Shown: one piece after another, positions 42,641-51,867 of the stretch
Numbering within the stretch: position 1 is the stretch's first letter
Layout: the number at the start of each line of letters is the position of its first letter
Assembly: GCF_024347335.1 (NCBI RefSeq)
Contig: NZ_AP025463.1
Location: 124,001-188,000, forward strand
Origin: Vibrio celticus
GTDB taxonomy: Bacteria > Pseudomonadota > Gammaproteobacteria > Enterobacterales > Vibrionaceae
Direction: 5' to 3'
Length of the DNA: 64,000 bases
Made by a program: the position numbers and the translations under genes
Notes under the pieces: generated by a model
What the model was told of the DNA's origin: nothing
The model's input: only the letters and a program-made list of their open reading frames with translations
Databases searched by the model: none

Positions 42641-43825
42641 ATGTCTAAAGAAAAATTTGAACGTACGAAACCGCACGTAAACGTTGGTACTATCGGCCAC
42701 GTTGACCACGGTAAAACAACTCTAACTGCTGCTATCTGTACTACACTTGCAAAAGTGTACGGTGGTGTTGCTAAAGATTTCGCATCTATCGATAACGCTC
42801 CAGAAGAGCGTGAGCGCGGTATCACAATCGCAACTTCTCACGTTGAGTACGATACTCCAGCACGTCACTACGCACACGTAGACTGTCCAGGACACGCGGA
42901 TTATGTTAAAAACATGATCACTGGTGCTGCACAAATGGACGGCGGTATCCTAGTTGTTGCTGCGACTGACGGCCCAATGCCTCAAACTCGTGAGCACATC
43001 CTACTTGGTCGTCAAGTTGGTATCCCTTACATCATCGTATTCATGAACAAATGTGACATGGTAGATGACGAAGAGCTACTTGAGCTAGTTGAGATGGAAG
43101 TTCGTGAACTTCTTTCTGAATACGACTTCCCAGGTGATGACCTACCAGTTATCCAAGGTTCTGCACTTGGCGCACTAAACGGCGAGAAGCAGTGGGAAGA
43201 CAAGATCGTTGAGCTTGCAGAAGCACTAGATTCTTACATTCCTGAGCCAGAGCGTGCAGTTGACCAACCGTTCCTACTACCAATTGAAGATGTATTCTCA
43301 ATCCAAGGTCGTGGTACTGTTGTAACTGGTCGTATCGAGCGCGGTATCCTACGTGTAGGTGACGAAGTAGAAATCGTTGGTATCAAAGAGACTACTCTTA
43401 CTACTTGTACTGGTGTTGAAATGTTCCGTAAACTGCTTGACGAAGGTCGTGCAGGTGAGAACGTTGGTGCACTTCTACGTGGTACTAAGCGTGATGACGT
43501 TGAACGTGGTCAAGTACTTTCTGCGAAAGGTTCTATCAACCCACACACTAAGTTTGAGTCTGAAGTATACGTACTTTCTAAAGACGAAGGCGGCCGTCAC
43601 ACTCCTTTCTTCAAAGGTTACCGTCCACAGTTCTACTTCCGTACAACTGACGTAACAGGCGACATCACTCTACCTGAAGGCGTAGAAATGGTAATGCCAG
43701 GTGACAACGTTCAAATGACTGTTGAGCTAATCGCTCCAATCGCAATGGACGAAGGTCTACGTTTCGCAATCCGCGAAGGTGGCCGTACAGTTGGTGCTGG
43801 TGTTGTAGCTAAAATCTTTGCATAA
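42641..43825 (+). CDS. tufB: Elongation factor Tu
   Basis: EF-Tu delivers aminoacyl-tRNA to the ribosome as a GTP complex. 394 residues, the standard length. P-loop GHVDHGKTT near 19, switch II DCPGHADYVKNM, NKCD specificity motif, and the C-terminal GVVAKIFA. The ATG at 42641 has AGAGGGA upstream; the longer open frame from 42587 is not used. Position behind the Thr-Tyr-Gly-Thr tRNAs identifies this as the tufB locus. Codon use is strongly biased to a few codons (GGT, CGT, CTA), as expected for a top-expressed gene. Confidence 0.99.
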   Translation: MSKEKFERTKPHVNVGTIGHVDHGKTTLTAAICTTLAKVYGGVAKDFASIDNAPEERERGITIATSHVEYDTPARHYAHVDCPGHADYVKNMITGAAQMDGGILVVAATDGPMPQTREHILLGRQVGIPYIIVFMNKCDMVDDEELLELVEMEVRELLSEYDFPGDDLPVIQGSALGALNGEKQWEDKIVELAEALDSYIPEPERAVDQPFLLPIEDVFSIQGRGTVVTGRIERGILRVGDEVEIVGIKETTLTTCTGVEMFRKLLDEGRAGENVGALLRGTKRDDVERGQVLSAKGSINPHTKFESEVYVLSKDEGGRHTPFFKGYRPQFYFRTTDVTGDITLPEGVEMVMPGDNVQMTVELIAPIAMDEGLRFAIREGGRTVGAGVVAKIFA

Positions 43826-43843
43826 GATTTGACGAACCACTAG

Positions 43844-43873
43844 TAAAAAGGGCATCATTTGATGCCCTTTTTC
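43844..43873 (+). terminator. Terminator of tufB
   Basis: AAAAAGGGCATCA / TGATGCCCTTTTT with a TT loop, followed by the T run. It ends the tRNA-tufB operon. Confidence 0.92.
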
Positions 43874-44048
43874 TGCGCTAAAAAAAGAGTTGGATGTTTT
43901 GACATCGATTTTTGCTCTTAGCAAAGAATTAAACGGTCTTTTTGACTAAAATGACTGTTAGATGTGTTGTTTTGCAACGCAAAGGAATGTGCCCTGCAAC
44001 AGCGGGGTTATTGTCGTCTATATTTAAGACTTATCACAGGTTGGTTTT

Positions 44049-44426
44049 ATGAAAGCAAACGCTGAAACTCCTGATAGCTCAGGTGCAGCAGATACAATGA
44101 AGTGGATTGTCGCTTTTGTTCTGTTGGCTGCTGCTGTTGTGGGTAATTACCTGTATGGTGAATTGTCTGTTGTAATTCGCGCTGCAGGTGTAGTTGTGCT
44201 GATTGCTGCCGCACTAGGCGTTGCAGCAACAACAACTAAAGGTAAAGCTGCGATCGATTTTGCAAAGGAATCTCGTATGGAGATTCGTAAAGTTGTTTGG
44301 CCTACTCGCCAAGAAACTATGCAAACTACATTGATCGTTTTAGCTGTATGTATTGTTATGTCTCTAGTGCTTTGGGGAATTGACGGCATTATGGTCCGTC
44401 TAGTTTCTCTAGCAACTGGGGTGTAG
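44049..44426 (+). CDS. secE: Preprotein translocase subunit SecE
   Basis: SecE clamps SecY in the SecYEG channel. The 125-residue form with three membrane helices (about 15-34, 38-57 and 93-113) is the gammaproteobacterial type (E. coli 127). The conserved cytoplasmic amphipathic segment AKESRMEIRKVVWPTRQET precedes the last helix. It begins a two-gene unit with nusG 13 bp downstream. A promoter must lie in 43874-44048, but no hexamers are convincing. Confidence 0.97.
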   Translation: MKANAETPDSSGAADTMKWIVAFVLLAAAVVGNYLYGELSVVIRAAGVVVLIAAALGVAATTTKGKAAIDFAKESRMEIRKVVWPTRQETMQTTLIVLAVCIVMSLVLWGIDGIMVRLVSLATGV

Positions 44427-44439
44427 AGGGTTCTGATTC

Positions 44440-44988
44440 ATGAGTGAAGCTCCAAAAAAACGTTGGTATGTAGTTCAAGCCTTTTCTGGCTTTGAAGGTC
44501 GTGTTGCACAGTCGCTACGCGAGCATATTAAAATGCACAACATGGAAGAACTATTTGGCGATGTGCTAGTACCTACTGAAGAAGTAGTGGAAATGCGTGC
44601 AGGCCAACGCCGTAAAAGTGAACGTAAATTCTTCCCTGGCTACGTATTAGTTCAAATGATCATGAATGATGAATCATGGCACTTAGTACGCAGCATTCCG
44701 CGTGTTATGGGCTTCATTGGTGGTACCTCTGATCGTCCTGCACCAATCACTGATAAAGAAGCTGATGCTATCTTGAACCGTCTAGAGAAAGCGAGCGAGT
44801 CTCCACGTCCTAAGACAATGTTCGAAGCGGGTGAAGTGGTTCGTGTGAACGATGGTCCATTTGCTGACTTCAACGGTACTGTTGAAGAAGTAGATTACGA
44901 GAAAAGCCGCATTAAGGTATCTGTATCGATCTTTGGTCGTGCAACACCGGTTGAGCTTGAATTTGGTCAGGTTGAAAAACTGGACTAA
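44440..44988 (+). CDS. nusG: Transcription termination/antitermination protein NusG
   Basis: NusG binds RNA polymerase and couples it to Rho or to the ribosome; it also takes part in the boxA-dependent antitermination used by the rRNA operons in this window. 182 residues: NGN domain from KKRWYVVQAFSGFE through the region around 120, then a KOW motif (EAGEVVRVNDGPFADFNGTV, about 128-147) and the C-terminal VELEFGQVEKLD. ATG with a nearby GAGGG site. Confidence 0.98.
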   Translation: MSEAPKKRWYVVQAFSGFEGRVAQSLREHIKMHNMEELFGDVLVPTEEVVEMRAGQRRKSERKFFPGYVLVQMIMNDESWHLVRSIPRVMGFIGGTSDRPAPITDKEADAILNRLEKASESPRPKTMFEAGEVVRVNDGPFADFNGTVEEVDYEKSRIKVSVSIFGRATPVELEFGQVEKLD

Positions 44989-45077
44989 AACTCTAAATTT
45001 TGAACAAGCTGTGGATAAATGCTTCATAAGTTGTTCAAAATAAAAGAGTATAAAAAATCACCTTTTTAGGGTTGTTA

Positions 45078-45116
45078 AAGGCGCGAATTATGATTATAAT
45101 TTCGCGCCTTTTTGCT
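45078..45116 (+). terminator. Terminator between nusG and rplK
   Basis: AAGGCGCGAA / TTCGCGCCTT enclosing an inner TTAT/ATAA pairing, followed by TTTTT. It separates secE-nusG from the L11 operon. Confidence 0.88.
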
Positions 45117-45201
45117 TCTGTGGAAGTGAAAAAGAGTTAATTGAATTTATGGGGAGCTCGCCTTGCGGCTAGCGCATGTACCCAAAATATTAGGAAATAT
45201 C

Positions 45202-45630
45202 ATGGCTAAGAAAGTTGAAGCTTATATCAAACTGCAAGTTGCAGCTGGTATGGCAAACCCAAGTCCACCGGTTGGTCCTGCTCTAGGTCAACACGGCGTG
45301 AACATCATGGAATTCTGTAAAGCGTTCAACGCAAAAACAGAATCTGTTGAGAAAGGTCTACCTACTCCAGTAGTTATTACTGTTTACAACGACCGTTCTT
45401 TCACGTTCGTAACTAAGACTCCACCTGCTGCTGTTCTTCTTAAGAAAGCAGCTGGCGTTAAGTCTGGTTCAGGTCGTCCAAACACTGAGAAAGTTGGTAC
45501 TGTTACTGACGCTCAAGTTCAGGAAATCGCAGAAACTAAAGCTGCTGATATGACTGGTGCTGACATCGAAGCAATGAAACGTTCTATTGCTGGTACTGCT
45601 CGTTCAATGGGCCTAGTGGTAGAGGGATAA
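45202..45630 (+). CDS. rplK: Large ribosomal subunit protein uL11
   Basis: L11 binds the 23S GTPase-associated centre and is needed for RelA activation. 142 residues starting MAKKVEAYIKLQVAAGMANP, with the PPVGPALGQHGVNIMEFCK RNA/factor-binding stretch and the C-terminal SIAGTARSMGLVVEG. The ATG at 45202 gives the family length; the open frame upstream to 45163 is not used. rplA follows after 4 bp; in E. coli L1 represses this pair by binding the leader. Confidence 0.99.
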   Translation: MAKKVEAYIKLQVAAGMANPSPPVGPALGQHGVNIMEFCKAFNAKTESVEKGLPTPVVITVYNDRSFTFVTKTPPAAVLLKKAAGVKSGSGRPNTEKVGTVTDAQVQEIAETKAADMTGADIEAMKRSIAGTARSMGLVVEG

Positions 45631-45634
45631 GATC

Positions 45635-46339
45635 ATGGCTAAACTTACTAAGCGTATGCGCGTAATCCGCGACAAAGTTGACTCAACTAAAGAATACGAA
45701 ATCAGCGAAGCTGTTGCTCTTCTTAAAGAACTAGCGACTGCTAAATTCGTTGAGTCTGTAGATGTTGCTGTTAACCTAGGCATCGATGCTCGTAAATCTG
45801 ACCAAAACGTTCGTGGCGCAACAGTGCTACCTCACGGTACTGGCCGTGACATCCGCGTTGCTGTTTTCACTCAAGGTGCAAACGCAGAAGCTGCTAAAGC
45901 TGCTGGCGCAGATATCGTTGGTATGGAAGATCTTGCTGAGCAAGTGAAAAAAGGCGAAATGAACTTCGACGTAGTTGTTGCTTCTCCAGATGCAATGCGT
46001 GTTGTTGGTCAACTAGGTACAATCCTAGGTCCACGCGGCCTTATGCCAAACCCTAAAGTTGGTACTGTAACTCCTAACGTTGCTGAAGCGGTTAAGAACG
46101 CTAAAGCTGGTCAGGTTCGTTACCGTAACGACAAGAACGGCATCATCCACACTACTATCGGTAAAGCATCTTTTGAAGCTAGCCAGCTTCAAGAGAACCT
46201 AGAAGCTCTTCTAGTTGCTCTTAAGAAAGCTAAGCCTTCTTCAGCTAAGGGTTCTTACCTGAAGAAAGTAAGCATCTCTACTACGATGGGTGCTGGTGTT
46301 GCTGTTGATCAAGCTAGTCTTGACACTCAAGCAAACTAA
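45635..46339 (+). CDS. rplA: Large ribosomal subunit protein uL1
   Basis: L1 forms the L1 stalk beside the E site and, in E. coli, represses the rplK-rplA mRNA. 234 residues as in E. coli. Typical segments: MAKLTKRMRVIRDKVD, GTVTPNVAEAVKNAKAGQVR and the C-terminal KKVSISTTMGAGVAVD. It lies 4 bp behind rplK, so it is translationally linked. Confidence 0.99.
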   Translation: MAKLTKRMRVIRDKVDSTKEYEISEAVALLKELATAKFVESVDVAVNLGIDARKSDQNVRGATVLPHGTGRDIRVAVFTQGANAEAAKAAGADIVGMEDLAEQVKKGEMNFDVVVASPDAMRVVGQLGTILGPRGLMPNPKVGTVTPNVAEAVKNAKAGQVRYRNDKNGIIHTTIGKASFEASQLQENLEALLVALKKAKPSSAKGSYLKKVSISTTMGAGVAVDQASLDTQAN

Positions 46340-46344
46340 TTTGC

Positions 46345-46379
46345 TTAGGCGCAGATTTAGTGTATACTTCTGCGCCTAA
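46345..46379 (+). terminator. Hairpin after rplA (attenuator or processing site)
   Basis: An 11-bp perfect stem TTAGGCGCAGA / TCTGCGCCTAA with a 13-base loop starts six bases after the rplA stop. No T run follows (AATATTTG), so it may be a pause, processing or 3'-end protection hairpin rather than a full terminator. Confidence 0.6.
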
Positions 46380-46589
46380 TATTTGTGGTTGGGTGGTTTT
46401 AAAGCAATTTGAAATCATCTATCCCAAGACCGTAGGCGCTGTCGATTTTCATTAGATTATTGATAGCTTAATAAAACCTACGTAGGCGATGTTGTGGTTT
46501 GAAATGAATTTATTCATTTTTAAATAACATCGTAAACGCTCATTACATTTTGTATTGAGTGCTGTAATCACAACCAGAGGTTAATCCAA
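46380..46589 (+). promoter_or_regulatory. L10-type leader of rplJ-rplL
   Basis: This 210-bp untranslated leader precedes rplJ. It contains the paired blocks ACCGTAGGCG and CCTACGTAGGCGATG, similar in kind to the E. coli L10 leader, to which the L10-L12 complex binds to repress translation. The fold is inferred; I did not compute a structure. Confidence 0.55.
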
Positions 46590-47084
46590 ATGGCTTTAAA
46601 TCTTCAAGACAAAAAAGCAATTGTTGCTGAAGTCAACGAAGCTGCCAGTGGTGCACTTTCTGCAGTTGTAGCTGATTCTCGTGGCGTTGAAGTTGGCGCA
46701 ATGACTTCTCTACGTAAACAAGCTCGCGAAGCGGGTGTTTACATGAAAGTTGTTCGTAACACACTAGCACGCCGTGCGGTTCAGGGTACAGACTACGAGT
46801 GTCTAGTAGACACTTTCACTGGTCCAACTCTGATCGCATTCTCTAATGAGCACCCAGGTGCTGCAGCGCGTCTTTTCAAAGACTTCGCTAAAGAGAATAA
46901 AGATTTCGAGATCAAAGCTGCTGCATTTGAAGGCGCAGTTACTGATGCTGAAGTACTAGCGACACTACCAACTTACGACGAAGCTATCGCACGCCTAATG
47001 ATGTGCATGAAAGAAGCTTCTGCTGGCAAGCTGGTTCGTACTATCGCTGCTGTTCGCGACCAAAAAGAAGAAGCTGCGGCATAA
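46590..47084 (+). CDS. rplJ: Large ribosomal subunit protein uL10
   Basis: L10 anchors the L7/L12 stalk to the 23S GTPase centre. 164 residues (E. coli 165), starting MALNLQDKKAIVAEVNEAAS and ending with an Ala/Glu-rich helix that binds L7/L12 dimers. ATG preceded by AGAGG. rplL follows after 57 bp. Confidence 0.99.
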   Translation: MALNLQDKKAIVAEVNEAASGALSAVVADSRGVEVGAMTSLRKQAREAGVYMKVVRNTLARRAVQGTDYECLVDTFTGPTLIAFSNEHPGAAARLFKDFAKENKDFEIKAAAFEGAVTDAEVLATLPTYDEAIARLMMCMKEASAGKLVRTIAAVRDQKEEAAA

Positions 47085-47141
47085 GCCTTGCTTTTCACTG
47101 GTTGCTATTTAAACTTATTGTTGACTTAAAAGAGAATTGTT

Positions 47142-47510
47142 ATGTCTATTACTAACGAGCAAATCCTAGACGCAGTTGCAGAAATGTCTGTAATGCAAGT
47201 TGTTGAGCTTATCGAAGCTATGGAAGAGAAATTCGGCGTTACTGCAGCTGCTGCTGTTGTAGCTGGCGGCGCAGCTGGCGGCGACGCTGCTGCTGAGCAA
47301 ACTGAATTCGACGTTATCCTAACTGCTGCTGGCGCTAACAAAGTACAAGTTATCAAAGCTGTACGTGGCGCAACTGGCCTAGGTCTTAAAGAAGCTAAAG
47401 GTCTTGTAGACTCAGCTCCTGCAGCGCTTAAAGAAGGCGTTGACAAAGCTGAAGCTGAAGCTCTTAAAGCACAGCTAGAAGAAGCTGGCGCTTCTGTTGA
47501 AATCAAGTAA
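47142..47510 (+). CDS. rplL: Large ribosomal subunit protein bL12 (L7/L12)
   Basis: L7/L12 forms the flexible stalk that recruits translation GTPases. 122 residues: dimerising N-terminal domain (about 1-32), Ala/Gly-rich hinge (about 36-52), and the C-terminal factor-binding domain with EFDVILTAAGANKVQVIK and GLGLKEAKGLVD. AGAG site before the ATG. Confidence 0.99.
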   Translation: MSITNEQILDAVAEMSVMQVVELIEAMEEKFGVTAAAAVVAGGAAGGDAAAEQTEFDVILTAAGANKVQVIKAVRGATGLGLKEAKGLVDSAPAALKEGVDKAEAEALKAQLEEAGASVEIK

Positions 47511-47542
47511 TTATTACTTAATTTCTTAGCCGCAAGGCTAAT

Positions 47543-47575
47543 GGCTGGTGGTTTATTAACCACCGGCCTTTTTGC
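47543..47575 (+). terminator. rplL-rpoB attenuator
   Basis: GGCTGGTGGTT / AACCACCGGCC (one G-U pair) with a TATT loop, followed by TTTTT. In E. coli a partial terminator at this place sets the ratio of ribosomal protein to RNA polymerase mRNA; partial read-through here is inferred because rpoB lacks an evident strong promoter of its own. Confidence 0.85.
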
Positions 47576-47745
47576 GCTGTAGGGCTATGACGAATTTTCC
47601 GCTGTTTAACCGTCATAATCCGAGCAAAAAAACAGTCATTTTTTCGAAATGATTGTTCACTACAGTAAACAGCTGTTTGTCACCGCCCCCTCTTGAAGAG
47701 TGTTTTGGGTGGTTTGGGTCACTTATCAGCGAGCTGAGGAACCCC

Positions 47746-50700
47746 ATGGTTTACTCTTATACCGAGAAAAAGCGCATCCGTAAGGATTTTGGTACTCGTC
47801 CACAAGTTTTGGACATTCCATACCTGTTATCGATCCAGCTTGATTCTTTCGACAAATTCATCGAACAGGATCCAGAAGGTCAATACGGTCTTGAAGCTGC
47901 TTTCCGTTCTGTATTTCCAATTCAGAGCTACAACGGCAATTCTGAGCTGCAATACGTTAGCTACCGTCTTGGTGAGCCAGTTTTTGACGTTAAAGAATGT
48001 CAAATCCGCGGTGTTACTTACTCAAAGCCACTACGCGTAAAACTACGTCTAGTTATCTTTGATCGAGATGCACCAGCAGGTACTGTAAAAGACATTAAAG
48101 AACAAGAAGTCTACATGGGCGAAATTCCGCTTATGACAGACAATGGTACTTTCGTAATTAATGGTACCGAGAGGGTTATCGTATCCCAGCTGCACCGAAG
48201 CCCAGGCGTGTTCTTCGACAGTGATAAGGGTAAGACCCACTCATCAGGTAAAGTTCTTTATAACGCACGTGTAATTCCTTACCGTGGCTCATGGTTAGAC
48301 TTTGAGTTCGATCCTAAGGATAACTTATTCGTACGTATCGACCGTCGTCGTAAGCTACCAGCATCGATTATTCTTCGTGCGCTTGGTAAATCGACTGAAG
48401 AGATCCTAGATCTATTCTTCGACAAAGTGAACTTCGAAGTTAAAGACCAAACTCTTCTTATGGAGTTGGTTCCTGATCGTCTACGTGGTGAAACTGCGTC
48501 ATTCGACATCGAAGCAAACGGCAAAACTTACGTTGAGACTGGTCGTCGTGTTACTGCTCGTCATATCCGTCAACTTGAAAAAGATGGCGTTGAGCACATC
48601 GAAGTACCAGTAGAGTACATCGTTGGTAAAGTTGCATCTAAAGATTACATCAATGAAGCAACTGGCGAGATCATCGTTGGCGCGAACCAAGAGATTAGCC
48701 TAGAAGCACTTGCTAACCTGTCTCAAGCAGGTCACAAGGCTCTACAAACTCTGTTCACGAATGACCTAGATCACGGTCCATTCATGTCAGACACTCTACG
48801 TGCAGATAGCACAGTAGATCGCATCTCTGCATTGGTAGAAATCTACCGCATGATGCGTCCTGGCGAGCCACCAACGAAAGAAGCTGCAGAGTCTCTATTC
48901 GAAAGCCTATTCTTCTCTGAAGAACGTTACGACCTATCAACTGTAGGCCGTATGAAGTTCAACAGCTCTATCGAGCGTGAAGAAGAAGAAGAGCGCGGTA
49001 CTCTGGATGAATCAGACATCATCGAAGTGATGAAGAAACTGATTGGTATCCGTAACGGTATTGGTGAAGTGGACGATATCGACCACCTTGGCAACCGTCG
49101 TATCCGTTCTGTAGGTGAAATGGCAGAAAACCAATTCCGTGTTGGTCTAGTTCGTGTAGAACGTGCCGTTAAAGAGCGCCTAAGCCTTGGTGACCTTGAT
49201 GCAATCATGCCTCAAGATCTTATCAACGCTAAGCCGATCTCTGCTGCAGTTAAAGAATTCTTTGGCTCTTCACAGCTTTCACAGTTCATGGACCAAAACA
49301 ACCCATTGTCAGAAGTTACGCACAAACGTCGTATCTCTGCTTTAGGTCCTGGTGGTCTTACTCGTGAGCGCGCAGGCTTCGAAGTACGTGACGTTCACGT
49401 AACTCACTACGGTCGTCTATGTCCGATCGAAACGCCTGAAGGTCCAAACATCGGTCTAATTAACTCACTATCTGCGTTTGCACGTTGTAACGATTACGGT
49501 TTCCTAGAAACTCCGTACCGTCGTGTAGTAGATGGTGTAGTAACAGAAGAAGTTGATTACCTGTCTGCAATCCAGGAAGGTCAATTCGTAATCGCGCAAG
49601 CAAACACCATTCTTACTGAAGAAGGTACGTTTGCAGATGAGCTAATCACAGCTCGTCAAAAAGGTGAATCTGGTCTTCACCCACGCGATCACGTTGACTA
49701 CATGGACGTTGCGACAAACCAAGTAGTATCTATCGCTGCTTCGCTTATCCCGTTCCTAGAACACGATGATGCGAACCGTGCATTGATGGGTGCCAACATG
49801 CAACGTCAAGCTGTACCAACACTTAAGGCTGATAAGCCTCTAGTAGGTACAGGTATCGAACGTAACATCGCAGTTGACTCTGGTGTTACAGCGGTTGCTA
49901 AACGTGGTGGTCAAGTTCAGTCTGTAGACGCTTCTCGTATCGTAGTTAAGGTTAACGAAGATGAATTGGTACCTGGCGAAGCTGGTATCGATATCTACAA
50001 CCTAACTAAGTACACGCGTTCGAACCAAAACACATGTATTAACCAACGTCCAACTGTACTTCCTGGTGAACCAGTTGCACGCGGTGATGTTCTTGCTGAT
50101 GGTCCTTCAACAGACCTTGGTGAACTAGCTCTTGGCCAAAACATGCGTATCGCATTCATGCCTTGGAACGGTTACAACTTCGAAGACTCGATCTTAGTAT
50201 CTGAGCGCGTAGTTCAAGAAGACCGTTTCACGACAATCCACATTCAAGAACTATCTTGTGTGGCTCGTGATACTAAGCTGGGTTCTGAAGAGATCACAGC
50301 TGATATTCCAAACGTAGGTGAGTCTGCTCTGTCTAAACTAGACGAGTCAGGTATCGTTTACATTGGTGCTGAAGTTAAGGGTGGCGACATCCTAGTTGGT
50401 AAAGTAACCCCTAAAGGTGAAACTCAACTGACTCCTGAAGAGAAGCTACTACGTGCTATCTTCGGTGAGAAAGCATCTGATGTTAAAGATACTTCTCTAC
50501 GTGTACCAAACTCTGTTTCGGGTACTATCATCGATGTACAAGTCTTCACTCGCGATGGCGTAGAGAAAGACAAGCGTGCACTTGAAATCGAACAGATGCA
50601 GCTTAAAGAAGCTAAGAAAGACCTAACTGAAGAGTTCCAAATTCTTGAGGGTGGCCTTCTTAACCGTGTTAAAGCTGTACTTCTGTCTGGTGGTTACTCT

Positions 50701-51774
50701 GAAGCTAAGCTTGATACTATCGGTCGTAAGCAATGGCTAGAGCAAGTTCTAGAAGACGATGCGCTACAAACACAGCTTGAGCAACTTGCTGAGCAGTGGG
50801 ATGAGCTAAAAGCAGACTTCGATAAGAAGTTTGAAACTAAGCGTCGTAAAATCACTCAAGGTGATGATCTAGCGCCTGGCGTTCTTAAGATTGTTAAAGT
50901 TTACCTAGCGGTTAAACGTCGTATCCAGCCTGGTGATAAGATGGCCGGTCGTCACGGTAACAAAGGTGTAATCTCTAAGATTAACCCTGTTGAAGACATG
51001 CCATACGATGAGAAAGGTCAGCCTGTAGACATCGTACTTAACCCGCTGGGTGTACCATCGCGTATGAACATCGGTCAGATCCTAGAAGTTCACTTAGGTT
51101 TGGCTGCGAAAGGTATCGGTGACAAGATCAACCAAATGGTTAAGGAACAACAAGAACTGCATAAGTTCCGTGAGTTCCTACAGAAGGTTTACGATCTTGG
51201 TGATACTCGTCAGAAAGTTGATATTGCTGAACTGTCTGATGATCAAGTTCGTACACTGATCAAGAACCTACGTGGCGGTCTACCGATTGCTACTCCTGTG
51301 TTCGACGGTGCTTCTGAGTCTCTAATCAAAGAACTACTTAAACTGGGTGATCTGCCAGAATCTGGTCAGCTTAAACTGTTTGATGGTCGTACTGGTGATT
51401 CGTTTGAGCGTCCTGTAACTGTTGGTTACATGTACATGCTGAAACTGAACCACTTGGTTGATGACAAGATGCATGCTCGTTCAACTGGTTCTTACAGCCT
51501 AGTAACTCAGCAACCACTTGGTGGTAAAGCTCAGTTCGGTGGTCAGCGTTTCGGTGAGATGGAAGTATGGGCACTAGAAGCATACGGTGCTGCATATACT
51601 CTACAAGAAATGCTAACAGTTAAGTCAGATGACGTTAACGGCCGTACTAAGATGTATAAGAACATCGTAGACGGTAACCATAGCATGGAACCTGGTATGC
51701 CTGAGTCGTTCAACGTACTGTTGAAAGAGATTCGCTCGCTAGGTATCAACATCGAGCTAGAAGACGAAGAGTAA
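47746..51774 (+). CDS. rpoB: DNA-directed RNA polymerase subunit beta
   Basis: 1342 residues, the same as E. coli. The ATG at 47746 (MVYSYTEKKRIRKDFG) has GAGGA upstream; the open frame extends upstream to 47653 but that part is leader. The rifampicin pocket GSSQLSQFMDQNNPLSEVTH is wild type, with Asp516, His526 and Ser531 equivalents present, so the sequence predicts rifampicin sensitivity. The active-site loop GDKMAGRHGNKGV and the C-terminal SLGINIELEDEE are intact. Co-transcribed with rpoC, 93 bp downstream. Confidence 0.99.
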   Translation: MVYSYTEKKRIRKDFGTRPQVLDIPYLLSIQLDSFDKFIEQDPEGQYGLEAAFRSVFPIQSYNGNSELQYVSYRLGEPVFDVKECQIRGVTYSKPLRVKLRLVIFDRDAPAGTVKDIKEQEVYMGEIPLMTDNGTFVINGTERVIVSQLHRSPGVFFDSDKGKTHSSGKVLYNARVIPYRGSWLDFEFDPKDNLFVRIDRRRKLPASIILRALGKSTEEILDLFFDKVNFEVKDQTLLMELVPDRLRGETASFDIEANGKTYVETGRRVTARHIRQLEKDGVEHIEVPVEYIVGKVASKDYINEATGEIIVGANQEISLEALANLSQAGHKALQTLFTNDLDHGPFMSDTLRADSTVDRISALVEIYRMMRPGEPPTKEAAESLFESLFFSEERYDLSTVGRMKFNSSIEREEEEERGTLDESDIIEVMKKLIGIRNGIGEVDDIDHLGNRRIRSVGEMAENQFRVGLVRVERAVKERLSLGDLDAIMPQDLINAKPISAAVKEFFGSSQLSQFMDQNNPLSEVTHKRRISALGPGGLTRERAGFEVRDVHVTHYGRLCPIETPEGPNIGLINSLSAFARCNDYGFLETPYRRVVDGVVTEEVDYLSAIQEGQFVIAQANTILTEEGTFADELITARQKGESGLHPRDHVDYMDVATNQVVSIAASLIPFLEHDDANRALMGANMQRQAVPTLKADKPLVGTGIERNIAVDSGVTAVAKRGGQVQSVDASRIVVKVNEDELVPGEAGIDIYNLTKYTRSNQNTCINQRPTVLPGEPVARGDVLADGPSTDLGELALGQNMRIAFMPWNGYNFEDSILVSERVVQEDRFTTIHIQELSCVARDTKLGSEEITADIPNVGESALSKLDESGIVYIGAEVKGGDILVGKVTPKGETQLTPEEKLLRAIFGEKASDVKDTSLRVPNSVSGTIIDVQVFTRDGVEKDKRALEIEQMQLKEAKKDLTEEFQILEGGLLNRVKAVLLSGGYSEAKLDTIGRKQWLEQVLEDDALQTQLEQLAEQWDELKADFDKKFETKRRKITQGDDLAPGVLKIVKVYLAVKRRIQPGDKMAGRHGNKGVISKINPVEDMPYDEKGQPVDIVLNPLGVPSRMNIGQILEVHLGLAAKGIGDKINQMVKEQQELHKFREFLQKVYDLGDTRQKVDIAELSDDQVRTLIKNLRGGLPIATPVFDGASESLIKELLKLGDLPESGQLKLFDGRTGDSFERPVTVGYMYMLKLNHLVDDKMHARSTGSYSLVTQQPLGGKAQFGGQRFGEMEVWALEAYGAAYTLQEMLTVKSDDVNGRTKMYKNIVDGNHSMEPGMPESFNVLLKEIRSLGINIELEDEE

Positions 51775-51867
51775 TCCCTCCTCTTTTTTAAAAAGAAGAT
51801 AGGATTATTTGGTAAAAGGGAGCTTGCTACAGCAGTGAGCTCCTTTAACTCCTTACAGGAGCTGAAT

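Noticed and set aside
47126..47563. 145-codon minus-strand frame opposite rplL
   Set aside because: Its Ala/Ser-rich content is the antisense image of strongly biased rplL codons.
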